Shown here: one piece after another, positions 40,160 through 48,376 of the stretch
How the letters are laid out: each line of letters starts with the position of its first letter
How positions within the stretch are numbered: position 1 is the stretch's first letter
NCBI GenBank assembly: GCA_963702705.1
Contig: CAVPDR010000002.1
Span: 186,001-250,000, forward strand
Length of the DNA stretch: 64,000 nucleotides
Direction: 5' to 3'
Source of the DNA: VRUE01 sp963702705
GTDB taxonomy: Bacteria; Actinomycetota; Thermoleophilia; Solirubrobacterales; 70-9
Notes under the pieces: model-generated
What the model was told of the DNA's origin: nothing
What the model saw: only the letters and a program-made list of their open reading frames with translations
The model's database searches: none
Position numbers and translations under genes: made by a program

Positions 40160-41247
40160 TCTCCAGTCAGTCCCTTCACCACGCGGGTCAGTTCTTCGAC
40201 GCCGAAGGCGCCGTCGATCTCGTCTTCGATCTTTCCATTTCGGCCGATCGCGAACAACCATGGCTCGGTTGGCAGGTGGAAGGCCCGCACCTGCGGCCGC
40301 ACCGGCTTGTTCGGGTCGTTGTCGGTGTAGATCTCCATGTGGATGAACGCCACCTTGTCGCCGTAGAGCTGCTTGAGTTGCTCGGCGACGTCGACAACCG
40401 GGCCGCAGACACGGCTGACGCAGAACTGGGGGGTGGCGAAGAGGAGCACGATCGGCTCCTTGCCGAGAACATCGGCGTAGTCAACCCTGTTCTGCGTGTC
40501 CGGCGGGATGCGGGTGGTGATCTTGGAGAGGTCGCCACCGACGTCGGCGGGGGTCGGCGTGTGGATAAGCGGCGCCTCCTGCCCCGCCTGCGGCACCTTT
40601 GTGTAGCGGCCGACCACGGCGCTCGGCAGTAGCGTCGCCGTCAGCTTGCCGTCCTGCCTGATCAGAGCTGCGATCCGCCACTCGCCGTTGCTGGGGAAGT
40701 CGACGTTGGTCTTGTAGACGACAGAAGCGGCGTCGGGGTCGCTCGTCGTCGTCTGGGCGCGAAAGGCGGGCTGGGTCTGGAGCGTTTCGATCGCAGCGGG
40801 AAACGGCCCCTTCGCCGGCTGGTCGAGGGCGCGTTTTTCGGCTTCCTTGGCGCTTGTTGTGCCGGCCGGAACTTCGGTCCCGGCCACGCCGGAGCTTTTG
40901 GCCGGCACCTTGGCGAAATAGAGCGCCACTTCGGCGTCGGATACCTGGGTGCGGTCGCGCTGGAAGACGCCGAACGGATAGCGGTTCTCACCCTTGTTGA
41001 AGACTTCGGCCGCGGGCGAGACGACGAGGGTCGAGGGAGTGGCATCTTCGACTTCGAGGACTTCGCCCAGGGTCTTCCCCTTGGCGCCGGGGAAGTCGCT
41101 CTTCGGTGGCGCCGGGCGACTCTGGGCACCGCTCGACGACGATCCTGTGGAGGAGTCCGAGCCGCTGCCGCAGCCGGCGATCGCGAGCGCCGCTGCGAGG
41201 GTGCAGGCAAGGGTGGCGAGAACTCGGCTCGGGCGCATCGGCGGCAT
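40156..41247 (-). CDS. Thioredoxin-like lipoprotein
   Basis: A 363-aa protein. Signal sequence with a lipobox: VLATLACTLAAALAIAGCGS, Cys near 26. After a Ser/Gly-rich linker comes an N-terminal domain of unknown fold (about 50-210) and then a C-terminal thioredoxin-like domain: PIVLLFATPQFCVSRVCGPV, HMEIYTDNDP and PTEPWLFAIGRNGKIEDEID. The two Cys are separated by four residues (CVSRVC), not the CxxC of classical thioredoxins. It is exported and probably acts in extracytoplasmic redox or metal work. ATG at 41247 or 41238. It is coupled by ATGA to the Hpt gene, an unusual partnership. Confidence 0.78.
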   Translation of the reverse strand: MPPMRPSRVLATLACTLAAALAIAGCGSGSDSSTGSSSSGAQSRPAPPKSDFPGAKGKTLGEVLEVEDATPSTLVVSPAAEVFNKGENRYPFGVFQRDRTQVSDAEVALYFAKVPAKSSGVAGTEVPAGTTSAKEAEKRALDQPAKGPFPAAIETLQTQPAFRAQTTTSDPDAASVVYKTNVDFPSNGEWRIAALIRQDGKLTATLLPSAVVGRYTKVPQAGQEAPLIHTPTPADVGGDLSKITTRIPPDTQNRVDYADVLGKEPIVLLFATPQFCVSRVCGPVVDVAEQLKQLYGDKVAFIHMEIYTDNDPNKPVRPQVRAFHLPTEPWLFAIGRNGKIEDEIDGAFGVEELTRVVKGLTGE

Positions 41248-41345
41248 GTTATTGACGGCGATGCCAAGGCACTTGCGCCACCGGGCGCCCAACCCGGTCG
41301 CGAGGTAGGGTCCGCGGCGAACGCGGGCGAGCAAAGGAGAGGAAC

Positions 41346-42077
41346 TTGGCGCAGCGAGCGGCACTCATAACCGGAGCATCGAGCGGCATCGGGCTGGCGG
41401 TCGCCCGGGTGCTCGGCGAAGAGGGCTACGCCCTGACCGTCTCCGCCCGCCGCCCCGACAAGCTCGAGTCCGCCGCGGAGAGCCTCCGTGCCGATGGCAT
41501 CGAGGTGCAGAGCGTCGCCGCCAACATGACCGAGGAGGAGGACGTGGTCGGCGTCTTCACCAAACACCGCGAGACCTACGGTCGCCTCGACATGCTGATG
41601 AACAACGCCGGCGTCGGCATCGGTGCGCCGATGGAGGAGATCCAGACCAAGCATTTGGACATGCAGCTCGGGGTCAACCTGCGGGCGCTGATCATCGGCA
41701 CCCGCGAGGGTCTGCCGCTGCTGAAGGAGGCGGGCGCCGAGCACGGCAAGGCGCTGATCGTCAACACCGCCTCGATCGCCGGCAAGGGCGGGCAGGCGTG
41801 GCTCTCGATCTACGCCGCGACCAAGGCGGCGGTGCTCAACTTCACCCAGTCGACGCATCGCGAGGTCGGCAGCGCCGGCATCCAGTGCACGGCGCTGGCA
41901 CCGGGCTTCGTCGACACGCCGATGACCGAGTTCGCCAAGGGCCAGGTGCCGGGCGAGGAGATGATCCGCCCCGAGGACCTCGGCGAGGCGGTGCGCTTCC
42001 TGCTGCACACGTCGCGCAACTGCCACGTGCCCGAGATTGTCTTTACCCGCCCGGGCGAGGGCCTCGACACCCCTTGA
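41346..42077 (+). CDS. Short-chain dehydrogenase/reductase
   Basis: A 243-aa classical SDR. ALITGASSGIGLAVARVLGE at the start (TGxxxGIG), NNAGVGIGAP near 84, the catalytic Ser/Tyr/Lys region NTASIAGKGGQAWLSIYAAT followed by KAAVLNFTQS (YxxxK at about 154-158). NAD(P)-dependent oxidoreductase of unknown substrate. The initiator is a TTG at 41346, chosen because GGAGAGG lies just upstream and the residues that follow are conserved. It is co-directional with the glycosyltransferase that follows, but a palindromic element lies between them. Confidence 0.9.
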   Translation: MAQRAALITGASSGIGLAVARVLGEEGYALTVSARRPDKLESAAESLRADGIEVQSVAANMTEEEDVVGVFTKHRETYGRLDMLMNNAGVGIGAPMEEIQTKHLDMQLGVNLRALIIGTREGLPLLKEAGAEHGKALIVNTASIAGKGGQAWLSIYAATKAAVLNFTQSTHREVGSAGIQCTALAPGFVDTPMTEFAKGQVPGEEMIRPEDLGEAVRFLLHTSRNCHVPEIVFTRPGEGLDTP

Positions 42078-42082
42078 CGGCC

Positions 42083-42165
42083 CCAAACGTCGCCATGCGG
42101 TGTCCTCAATCGCCCGAATAGCGCCGCTATTCGGGCTCCCTGCGTCCTAGCCTGGCAACGTTTGG
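42083..42165. repeat. Palindromic element between SDR and glycosyltransferase genes
   Basis: The outer stem CCAAACGT (42083-42090) pairs with 42158-42165. An internal unpaired section of about 21 bases per side follows. The inner stem GCCCGAATAGCG (42112-42123) pairs exactly with 42125-42136. It has the same outer stem, internal loop and inner stem layout as the other elements, but different sequences. Confidence 0.75.
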
Positions 42166-42174
42166 ACCTCGTTC

Positions 42175-43368
42175 ATGCGCTTTCTAGTCGCAGCATTCGG
42201 CGACCCAGGGCACGTCTTCCCGGCGATTGCGCTCGGCCGGGCGCTGCGCGAGCGCGGCCACGACGTGGTGCTCGAGACGTGGGAGGAGCGGCGCGAGGCC
42301 GTCGAGGGGGCCGGCCTCGGCTTCGCCGCGGCTGAGGAATACCAAATGTTCCCGCCACCGGATCCCGATTCGCCCGACGGCGACCACGCCGCCGAGGCCG
42401 CCCGGGCGCTGCTGCCACTGCTGGAGGAAATGAGACCCAACGTCGTAATCAGCGACATCCTCACCCTGGCCCCGGCGCTCGCCGCTGAGAAGTCGGGGAT
42501 TCCCCTGGCAACCCTCATCCCCCACATCTATCCGGTGGTCGAGCCGGGCCTACCCTTCTTTGCGGTCGGCCTGCAGCCGCCGCGCACGCCGCTCGGGCGG
42601 GCCGTTTGGCGAACCGGGCAGCGGGCCCTGAACATCGGCCTCGAGCACGGCAGGCGCGACCTCAACCGGCAACGGGCGCGGCTCGGCCTGCGCCCGGTCG
42701 AGCGCTTTCACGGCGGCATCAGCACGGAGCTGGCGCTGGTCGGCACCTTCCCCCAGCTCGAGTACCCGCGCAACTGGCCGGCCGCGGTCGAGATCACCGG
42801 GCCGCTGGCCTTCGAGGTTCCCCACCCCGAGATCGAGCTGCCGCCCGGCGAGCACCCGCTGGTCCTGGTCGCGCCCAGCACCGCCCATGACTCGGACAAT
42901 CACCTCGTGCGCACCGCCCTTGCCGCACTTGCGGAGGAGCCTGTTCGCGTCGTCGCCACGACCAACCGCGTGGTCCCCCAGGTCCCGATCGACGTCCCTT
43001 CCAACGCGATCCTGGTCGACTGGCTCAGCTACAGCCAGCTGATGCCGGCCGCCTCACTGGTCATCTCCCACGGCGGACACGGCACCGTCGCCCGCGCGCT
43101 CGGCGCCGGCACCCCGGTGCTGATCTGCCCGATCATCGGCGACATGAGCGAGACCGCGATGCGGGTGACCTGGGCCAAAGCCGGCCTCTCGCTCCCCTGG
43201 CGCCTCTGTCGCCCGACGCCGCTGCGTTGGGCCGCGCGCCGACTGCTGAGCGACCCGAGCTTCACTGCCCGCGCGGCCGAGCTCGCGGCTTGGGGGCGGC
43301 AGCATGACGGCGCGGACCGCGGCGCCGAGCTGGTCGAGCGGCTCGCCCGCGATCGCGCGCCTGCATGA
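42175..43368 (+). CDS. Glycosyltransferase family 1 (MGT/UGT-like)
   Basis: A 397-aa GT-B fold enzyme. The N-terminus RFLVAAFGDPGHVFPAIALG resembles macrolide and sterol glycosyltransferases. The C-terminal donor-binding motif ASLVISHGGHGTVARALGAG, then TPVLICPIIGDM, is typical (HGGxGT). It transfers a sugar to a lipophilic acceptor in the cytoplasm; donor and acceptor unknown. The ATG at 42175 is 9 bp after the palindromic element. It ends 6 bp before the convergent tRNA-Asn gene, whose 3' end is at 43375. Confidence 0.88.
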   Translation: MRFLVAAFGDPGHVFPAIALGRALRERGHDVVLETWEERREAVEGAGLGFAAAEEYQMFPPPDPDSPDGDHAAEAARALLPLLEEMRPNVVISDILTLAPALAAEKSGIPLATLIPHIYPVVEPGLPFFAVGLQPPRTPLGRAVWRTGQRALNIGLEHGRRDLNRQRARLGLRPVERFHGGISTELALVGTFPQLEYPRNWPAAVEITGPLAFEVPHPEIELPPGEHPLVLVAPSTAHDSDNHLVRTALAALAEEPVRVVATTNRVVPQVPIDVPSNAILVDWLSYSQLMPAASLVISHGGHGTVARALGAGTPVLICPIIGDMSETAMRVTWAKAGLSLPWRLCRPTPLRWAARRLLSDPSFTARAAELAAWGRQHDGADRGAELVERLARDRAPA

Positions 43369-43374
43369 AGGAAG

Positions 43375-43448
43375 CTCCGGGGGTGGGACTCGAACCCACA
43401 ACCTCTCGGTTAACAGCCGAGCGCGTCTACCAATTGAGCTACCCCGGA
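43375..43448 (-). tRNA. tRNA-Asn (anticodon GUU)
   Basis: Minus strand: acceptor TCCGGGG/CCCCGGA, anticodon stem CTCGG/CCGAG around CTGTTAA (anticodon GUU), T-arm GTGGG TTCGAGT CCCAC, discriminator G. The D-arm is irregular: GCTC should pair with GAGC, but the sequence reads GACGC, so there is one extra C. The total is 74 nt instead of the usual 73. CCA is not encoded. Confidence 0.92.
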
Positions 43449-43466
43449 CCGTGCTTGCCGAACTGA

Positions 43467-43752
43467 CTACTTCGGATTAAAGCTTGCCAGAGAATCTACC
43501 GGCAGGGAGGTCAATCCTGCCTCGACCTCAGCATGGCAGTTCGCGCAGAGCAAGGCGCACTTCTCCATCTTCTACAAGGGTCTGCTTGACGAGCCGCCGC
43601 CGTTTCGAGACGGCCTCGGAGCGGCACTTTCGACAGCGATAGTAACCACGCCCCTCAAGCGCAAACGAGGTTCGCCCGTGCCGTCTGCATCGCTTTTCGA
43701 GGCATGAAGGCGGATTTACGTCCCTCGCGCCGGTGGGGTGCTCTGAGTCCAT
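43467..43752 (-). pseudogene. Decayed HNH endonuclease gene
   Basis: The first part is an open frame of 74 codons from ATG 43752: CRRHGRTSFALEGRGYYRCR, then CRSEAVSKRRRLVK, which is the N-terminal zinc-ribbon part of a widespread actinobacterial HNH nuclease family. It is then out of frame, and in the next frame EKCALLCANCHAEVEAGLTS continues to a TAG at 43467. This is the C-terminal HNH portion. The middle, including the FHHxxP core of the nuclease, is missing (about 40 residues), and the two ends meet with a frame change at about 43570. Probably non-functional. Confidence 0.75.
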
Positions 43753-43794
43753 GGAGGTACGATGCCATCGGCCTCAGACAGAAAGCTTCACCGA

Positions 43795-45600
43795 TTAGCC
43801 GCTGACGCGCTCGGTGTGGGCTATGCGTTGGACCAGAGCGGCGCGCTCGCGGCTGAGCGCGGCACGGCCCTCGTAGTCGTTGCGCTCGCCGGCCGCGGCA
43901 ATCTCGGCCTCGATCCGGCGCTGGTCGAGGAGGAGGAAGTTGAGCTCCATCGCCTCGGGCGAGGCGGGCTCGTCGTGGGCGATGATCACCAGCTCGGCGA
44001 TCAGGCCCGACAGCTCCGAGTCGTCGCGGGGCAGGTCCGAGGCCGGGTCCTCGGGATGCTCGCGCAGCCAGGCCGCGGCGCGGGCGCCGCCCGGTGAGAG
44101 GTGCTCACCCGTCAGCCGCTCCAGGTAGTCCTTGCCCTGCTCGGGCAGGGCGATGCACATCGCCAGCAACGCCCGCTCGCGCCGCTCGCGCGAGGTCAGC
44201 TCGGCGCTCTGCCGCGGCGCCGGGGCGAAGTCGCGGCCGCTCGACCCGGCGCTCTCCCCTGGCCCGCCGCTCAGCGGTTGCGCAGCCACGACCCGTCCCA
44301 TGACCATCGCCGGCTCGAGGTCGAGGCGCTCGGCCACCCGGCGCACCTGATCTTCGCGACTCGGGGTCTCCCCCATTGCGGCGAGGATCGGCGCGACCTC
44401 CCTGAGCGCCCTGTCTCGCTCCGTCGGCGAGTTCCCGTCGGTCCCGTCGAGGACGAGCCCGACCTGAAAGGCGGACAGCTCGACCGCGCCGTCGACCAGC
44501 TCGCGGAACCGTTCCGCACCGCCGTCGCCGGCGACCATCTCGGCCGGGTCTTCTCCACCAGGCATCGCCGCGACCCTGAGTCGCATCTTCCTCTCCGCGG
44601 CAACTCGCTGGGCCCGCAGCATCGCCTCCTGCCCGGCCGCGTCGGCATCGAGGGCGAGGACCACCTCCTCGACCATGCCCGACAGCTCTCCCACCTGTTT
44701 CTCGGTGATCGCGGTTCCCATCACCCCGACCGCTTCCCGAAGCCCGGCCTGGTGCAGGGCAAGAACGTCGGTATAGCCCTCGACCACCACGGCGCGGCCG
44801 GCCTTGGCGATATCTCCCTTCGCCAGGTCCACCCCGTAGAGGATCGAGCTCTTGCGGAATCCGGAGCGACCATGGGAGGCGCCGAAATCGGTCTCTGCCG
44901 TGTTCACGTACTTGGCCCCCTGATCCGATCGCATCGCCCGGCCGCCAAAACCGAGTGTGCGGCCGCGGCGGTCGCGGATCGGAAACATGATTCGCGAACG
45001 GAACCGGTCGTACTCTCCGCCGCCTTTGCCGCGCTGGACGAGGCCCACGGCTCGCAACTCGTCGACTTTGAACCCGGCTCGCTGCCCGCGTAGCAGGACT
45101 TTGTCCCAGGCGCTTGGCGCGTAGCCGACGCCGAATGCGCGCAGCACCTCCTCGCCCAGGCCGCGCTCGGTCAGGTACCCGCGGGCTTTCTTCGCCTCCT
45201 CCGAGTCCCAGAGGTAGGCGGCGTAGAAGTCGGCGGTCCGGCCAAGCAGCTCCTCGAAGCGCCGCTGCTGTCGCCGTCGCGCCTCTACTTCCGGGTTCTC
45301 CTGGTCGCGCTCGAGCTCGACCCCGTAGCGGTCGGCGAGCAGTTCCACCGCCTCGGCGAAGCCCAGGCCCTCCTTCTCCTCGACGAACTTGATCGTGTCG
45401 CCGCCGACCCCGCAGCCGAAGCAGTGGTAGAGCTTTTCCGCCGCGTCGACCGAGAAGGACGGCGTGCGCTCCTCGTGGAACGGGCAGAGGCCCACCCAGC
45501 GCGTGCCCTGGCGGCGCAGGTCGGTGTGGGCCGAGATCACCTCGACGATGTCGACCGCCTGCTTGACCCGCTCCAGGCTCTCGGTCGAGATCAGCGCCAC
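43795..45600 (-). CDS. dnaG: DNA primase DnaG
   Basis: A 601-aa primase that makes RNA primers for replication. Zinc-binding domain: GLCPFHEERTPSFSVDAAEK and LYHCFGCGVGGD (CHC2 type, about 37-66). The catalytic core has FPIRDRRGRTLGFGGRAM and the TOPRIM domain (AVVVEGYTDVLALHQAGLRE, then VLALDADAAGQEA). The C-terminal DnaB-interaction domain is shorter and more divergent. The start is GTG at 45600, just overlapping the dgt stop; the longer frame to 45675 runs inside dgt. dgt-dnaG adjacency is common in actinobacteria. Confidence 0.94.
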   Translation of the reverse strand: MALISTESLERVKQAVDIVEVISAHTDLRRQGTRWVGLCPFHEERTPSFSVDAAEKLYHCFGCGVGGDTIKFVEEKEGLGFAEAVELLADRYGVELERDQENPEVEARRRQQRRFEELLGRTADFYAAYLWDSEEAKKARGYLTERGLGEEVLRAFGVGYAPSAWDKVLLRGQRAGFKVDELRAVGLVQRGKGGGEYDRFRSRIMFPIRDRRGRTLGFGGRAMRSDQGAKYVNTAETDFGASHGRSGFRKSSILYGVDLAKGDIAKAGRAVVVEGYTDVLALHQAGLREAVGVMGTAITEKQVGELSGMVEEVVLALDADAAGQEAMLRAQRVAAERKMRLRVAAMPGGEDPAEMVAGDGGAERFRELVDGAVELSAFQVGLVLDGTDGNSPTERDRALREVAPILAAMGETPSREDQVRRVAERLDLEPAMVMGRVVAAQPLSGGPGESAGSSGRDFAPAPRQSAELTSRERRERALLAMCIALPEQGKDYLERLTGEHLSPGGARAAAWLREHPEDPASDLPRDDSELSGLIAELVIIAHDEPASPEAMELNFLLLDQRRIEAEIAAAGERNDYEGRAALSRERAALVQRIAHTERVSG

Positions 45601-46589
45601 TCGACCAGCTCCGCGTACTTGGCGATGCAGTAGCGATCGGTCATCCCCGCAAGGTAGTCGGCGACCCGCTGGCACTCGCTCGCGCCCGGCTCCAGTTCGG
45701 GGGCCTCGCTCGGCCGCTCCATGTAGTGGTTGAAGAGGGTCCGCATCATCCGGTGGACGCGCTCGTGCTCGCTGCGGGCCAGCGGCCCGAGGTAGACGCG
45801 GTCGAACATGAACTTGCGCAGCCGCAGCATCGCGCCGCCGATCTCCTCGCTCTGGACGATGTCGCCGGCGGTGCGGGAGCGCTCGACGATGTCGCGGACC
45901 AGGGTGTCGATGCGGGCCGATCCGGTCGCGCCGAGCAGCTCGATCTCGGTGGCCGGCAGGTCGCCTGTGCTGAGGATTCCTGCCCGCAACGCGTCGTCGA
46001 TGTCGTGGTTGATGTAGGCGACGCGGTCGACCAGCTTGACGATCCGCCCCTCCAGGGTCGCCGGCTTGTTCGAGCCGGTGTGGTTGAGGATGCCGTCGCG
46101 GACCTGCTCGGTCAGGTTGAGTCCGCGGCCGTCGCGCTCCAGCACCTCGACCACGCGCAGCGAGTGCTCGTTGTGCTTGAAGCCGGTGCCGCAGCGCTCG
46201 CGCAGCGCCGCGTCGAGGGCCTCCTCGCCGGCGTGGCCGAAGGGCGGGTGGCCGAGGTCGTGACCGAGCCCGATCGCCTCGGTCAGGTCCTCGTTGAGCC
46301 CGAGCGCGCGGGCGACGGTGCGGGCGATCCCACAGGCCTCGATCGTGTGTGTGAGGCGCGTCCGGTAATGGTCCCCCTCGGGCGCAACGAAGACCTGCGT
46401 CTTGTGCTTGAGCCGTCGAAAAGCCTTGGTGTGGACGATGCGATCGCGATCGCGCTGAAAAGGCGTGCGCACGGGGCTGTCGGGCTCCTCAACCTTGCGG
46501 TGTGCCGGATAGGAGCGCGTCGCTCGCTCATCGAGGAACTGCTCCTCCAAAGCGCGCATCCGATCCTCAAACGTCAAAGTTACGTCCAC
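45591..46589 (-). CDS. dgt: Deoxyguanosinetriphosphate triphosphohydrolase-like protein
   Basis: A 332-aa HD-domain dNTPase. The motifs RDRDRIVHTKAFRRLKHKTQ, RLTHTIEACGIARTVARALG (first His), GLGHDLGHPPFGHAGEEALD (HD pair and third His) and RVAYINHDIDDALRAGI (late Asp) are all present. It hydrolyses dNTPs to deoxynucleosides and triphosphate. The start is GTG 46589. It overlaps dnaG by 10 bp. The palindromic element at 46603 sits immediately upstream of its start. Confidence 0.93.
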   Translation of the reverse strand: MDVTLTFEDRMRALEEQFLDERATRSYPAHRKVEEPDSPVRTPFQRDRDRIVHTKAFRRLKHKTQVFVAPEGDHYRTRLTHTIEACGIARTVARALGLNEDLTEAIGLGHDLGHPPFGHAGEEALDAALRERCGTGFKHNEHSLRVVEVLERDGRGLNLTEQVRDGILNHTGSNKPATLEGRIVKLVDRVAYINHDIDDALRAGILSTGDLPATEIELLGATGSARIDTLVRDIVERSRTAGDIVQSEEIGGAMLRLRKFMFDRVYLGPLARSEHERVHRMMRTLFNHYMERPSEAPELEPGASECQRVADYLAGMTDRYCIAKYAELVEWR

Positions 46590-46602
46590 TGTCCGATCCT
46601 AA

Positions 46603-46716
46603 GGGTCGATCTCGGCAGGGGTGGAGCGTCTTGTACTTTTTGGGCGTCCACCTTGCGGCGTCAGCAAGTTCGTCAGCATCCAAAAAGTTAAGCGGAACCC
46701 CTGCCGAGATCGACCC
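46603..46716. repeat. Palindromic element between recO and dgt
   Basis: Perfect 20-bp arms at 46603-46622 and 46697-46716 begin with GGGTCGATCTCGG. The right arm directly abuts the recO stop codon (46717). Inside is a weaker second stem (ACTTTTTGG near 46635 with its complement near 46680). The outer arm ends in GGGT followed by GG on one side, as in the three core elements; the opposite side reads TCCGC instead of CCTGT. Confidence 0.78.
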
Positions 46717-47442
46717 TCACGCCGCAGATCGCAATTGGACATGAGCGTGATGCTCAAGCGTCTCGCGCACGGCGCGTTCTACCTGGCGCAGAGCCATCTC
46801 ATCGGCCCGGGGCGCCTCAGCCAAAGGGCTGCCGATCGCCGCGACCATGAAGCGATGCGCCTCCTCCGAAAGCGGGAAGGCGCCGGCTTCGCAGCTGACA
46901 CAGACGACGCCGCCCGCCGCGCCAGAGAAGCCGCTCAGATGCTCGGCCTCTCCACAATGCGCGCAGGAGGCGAGCTCGGGGGAGAAACCGGCGGCCAGGG
47001 CCAACTTGAGCCGGAAGGAGAGTGCCGCTTCAAGGCTCGCCCCGCGCTCCGCCGCCGCGTCGTCGAGCAGCGCCAGGTAGCGGCAGAGCAGGTTGTAGGC
47101 GGGCGGGTTGGGCTCGGTCGAGTCGAGCAGGCGCAGCACTGCGTCGCAGGCGCGGGCGCCCGCGTTGAGGGCGGGGCCAGAGGCGCGCAGTCGCGGGTAG
47201 CCGTCGACGGTGGCGACGTTGGTCACTGTGAGCAGCTCGCCGCGGCCTTCGTGCAGGACCAGGTCGAGGCGGAAGAAGGGCTCGAGTCGGCCGCCGAAGC
47301 GCGACTTCGGTTTCCGCGCGCCCTTGGCGATCGCCCCGATCCGCCCCTTCGTCTTCGAGTAGAGGTGGAGGATGCGGTCGGCCTCGCCGTAGCGGATGCT
47401 GCGCAGCACCACCGCCTCCGTCTTCAGCGTCTTTCCGGCCAT
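46717..47442 (-). CDS. recO: DNA repair protein RecO
   Basis: A 241-aa RecFOR-pathway protein that loads RecA on ssDNA. OB-fold N-terminus: KTLKTEAVVLRSIRYGEADR, LHLYSKTKGRIGAIAKGARK and PFFRLDLVLHEGRGELLTV. C-terminal helical domain with the zinc pair CAHCGEAEHLSGFSGAAGGV and CVSCEAGAFPLSEEA. The ATG at 47442 is 7 bp from the Fpg stop. Start set by the conserved first residues; the frame is open further upstream inside fpg. Confidence 0.93.
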   Translation of the reverse strand: MAGKTLKTEAVVLRSIRYGEADRILHLYSKTKGRIGAIAKGARKPKSRFGGRLEPFFRLDLVLHEGRGELLTVTNVATVDGYPRLRASGPALNAGARACDAVLRLLDSTEPNPPAYNLLCRYLALLDDAAAERGASLEAALSFRLKLALAAGFSPELASCAHCGEAEHLSGFSGAAGGVVCVSCEAGAFPLSEEAHRFMVAAIGSPLAEAPRADEMALRQVERAVRETLEHHAHVQLRSAA

Positions 47443-47449
47443 AGCCGAT

Positions 47450-48364
47450 CTACGGTGAACGACGGGCCGGACGGCGCTTGCGCGGGCGACGGCGCAGGCG
47501 CACCTGGCAGCTCGGGCAGTAGTAGGTCGAGCGGCCGGAGACGACGATGCGGACGATCGTGCCGTCACAGCGCGGACAGGCTTCTCCCTCGCGGGTGTGG
47601 ACAAGGAACTCTTCCTGCATTGTGCCCTTCTCGCCGCGACCGTCGCGGTAGTCGTCGATCGAGGCGCCCCCACCGTCGATCCCGGCTTCCAGCGCCGCGA
47701 CGATCGCACCGCGCAGCGCCTCCAGATGCTCGGACTTCATCGATCCGGCTGGGGAGAGTGGGTGCAGGCGTGCCCGGAACAGCGCCTCGTCGGCGTAGAT
47801 GTTGCCGACCCCGGCGACCCCGGACTGGTCGAGCAGGAACGACTTCAGCGGCGCGGTACGGTTCGCCGCTATCTGACCTAGAGCCTCGGCAGTGAAGGCG
47901 TCAGAGAGCGGCTCCACGCCGAGCTTGGCGAAGCGCTCTTCAAGCTTCGCGTCGTCGATCAGGAACGCCTCGCCGAACCGCCGCGGATCGGTGAACCAGA
48001 CCTCGCGCCCATCGTCGAGCGTGAAGCGCGCCCGCAGGTGTCGCTCGGAGGCCGAGCGCTCGCCCTCGTACAAGCGCCGTCCCTCGGAAGGATCGAGCTT
48101 GCTCTCGCCCTCGACCAGGACCAGGTTGCCGGTCATCCGCAGGTGCATGACCAGCGTCCGCGCGCCATCAAGCGCCAGCAGCAGGTACTTCCCCCGCCGT
48201 CCCAGCCCCTTGATCCTCGCCCCCTCGACCGCCACCTCCAGCCCCGCGGGTGGCATCGGCCGACACCAACGCGCGTCCAGAACCTCCAGCGCCTCGATTC
48301 GATGCCCCGTCAGCTCGGGATCGAGCTGACGGCAAACGGTCTCCACCTCGGGCAGCTCGGGCAT
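47450..48364 (-). CDS. mutM: Formamidopyrimidine-DNA glycosylase
   Basis: A 304-aa DNA glycosylase/AP lyase that removes 8-oxoguanine and formamidopyrimidines. MPELPEVETVCRQL provides the catalytic Pro2 and Glu3; LGRRGKYLLL has the conserved Lys near 60; GVAGVGNIYADEALFRARLH is the helix-two-turn-helix; the zinc finger is ACPRCDGTIVRIVVSGRSTY and CPSC. The C-terminal tail adds a strongly basic stretch, RRRPRKRRPARRSP, beyond the usual length. It is in one operon with recO. Confidence 0.95.
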   Translation of the reverse strand: MPELPEVETVCRQLDPELTGHRIEALEVLDARWCRPMPPAGLEVAVEGARIKGLGRRGKYLLLALDGARTLVMHLRMTGNLVLVEGESKLDPSEGRRLYEGERSASERHLRARFTLDDGREVWFTDPRRFGEAFLIDDAKLEERFAKLGVEPLSDAFTAEALGQIAANRTAPLKSFLLDQSGVAGVGNIYADEALFRARLHPLSPAGSMKSEHLEALRGAIVAALEAGIDGGGASIDDYRDGRGEKGTMQEEFLVHTREGEACPRCDGTIVRIVVSGRSTYYCPSCQVRLRRRPRKRRPARRSP

Positions 48365-48376
48365 TGCCCGGTTCTA

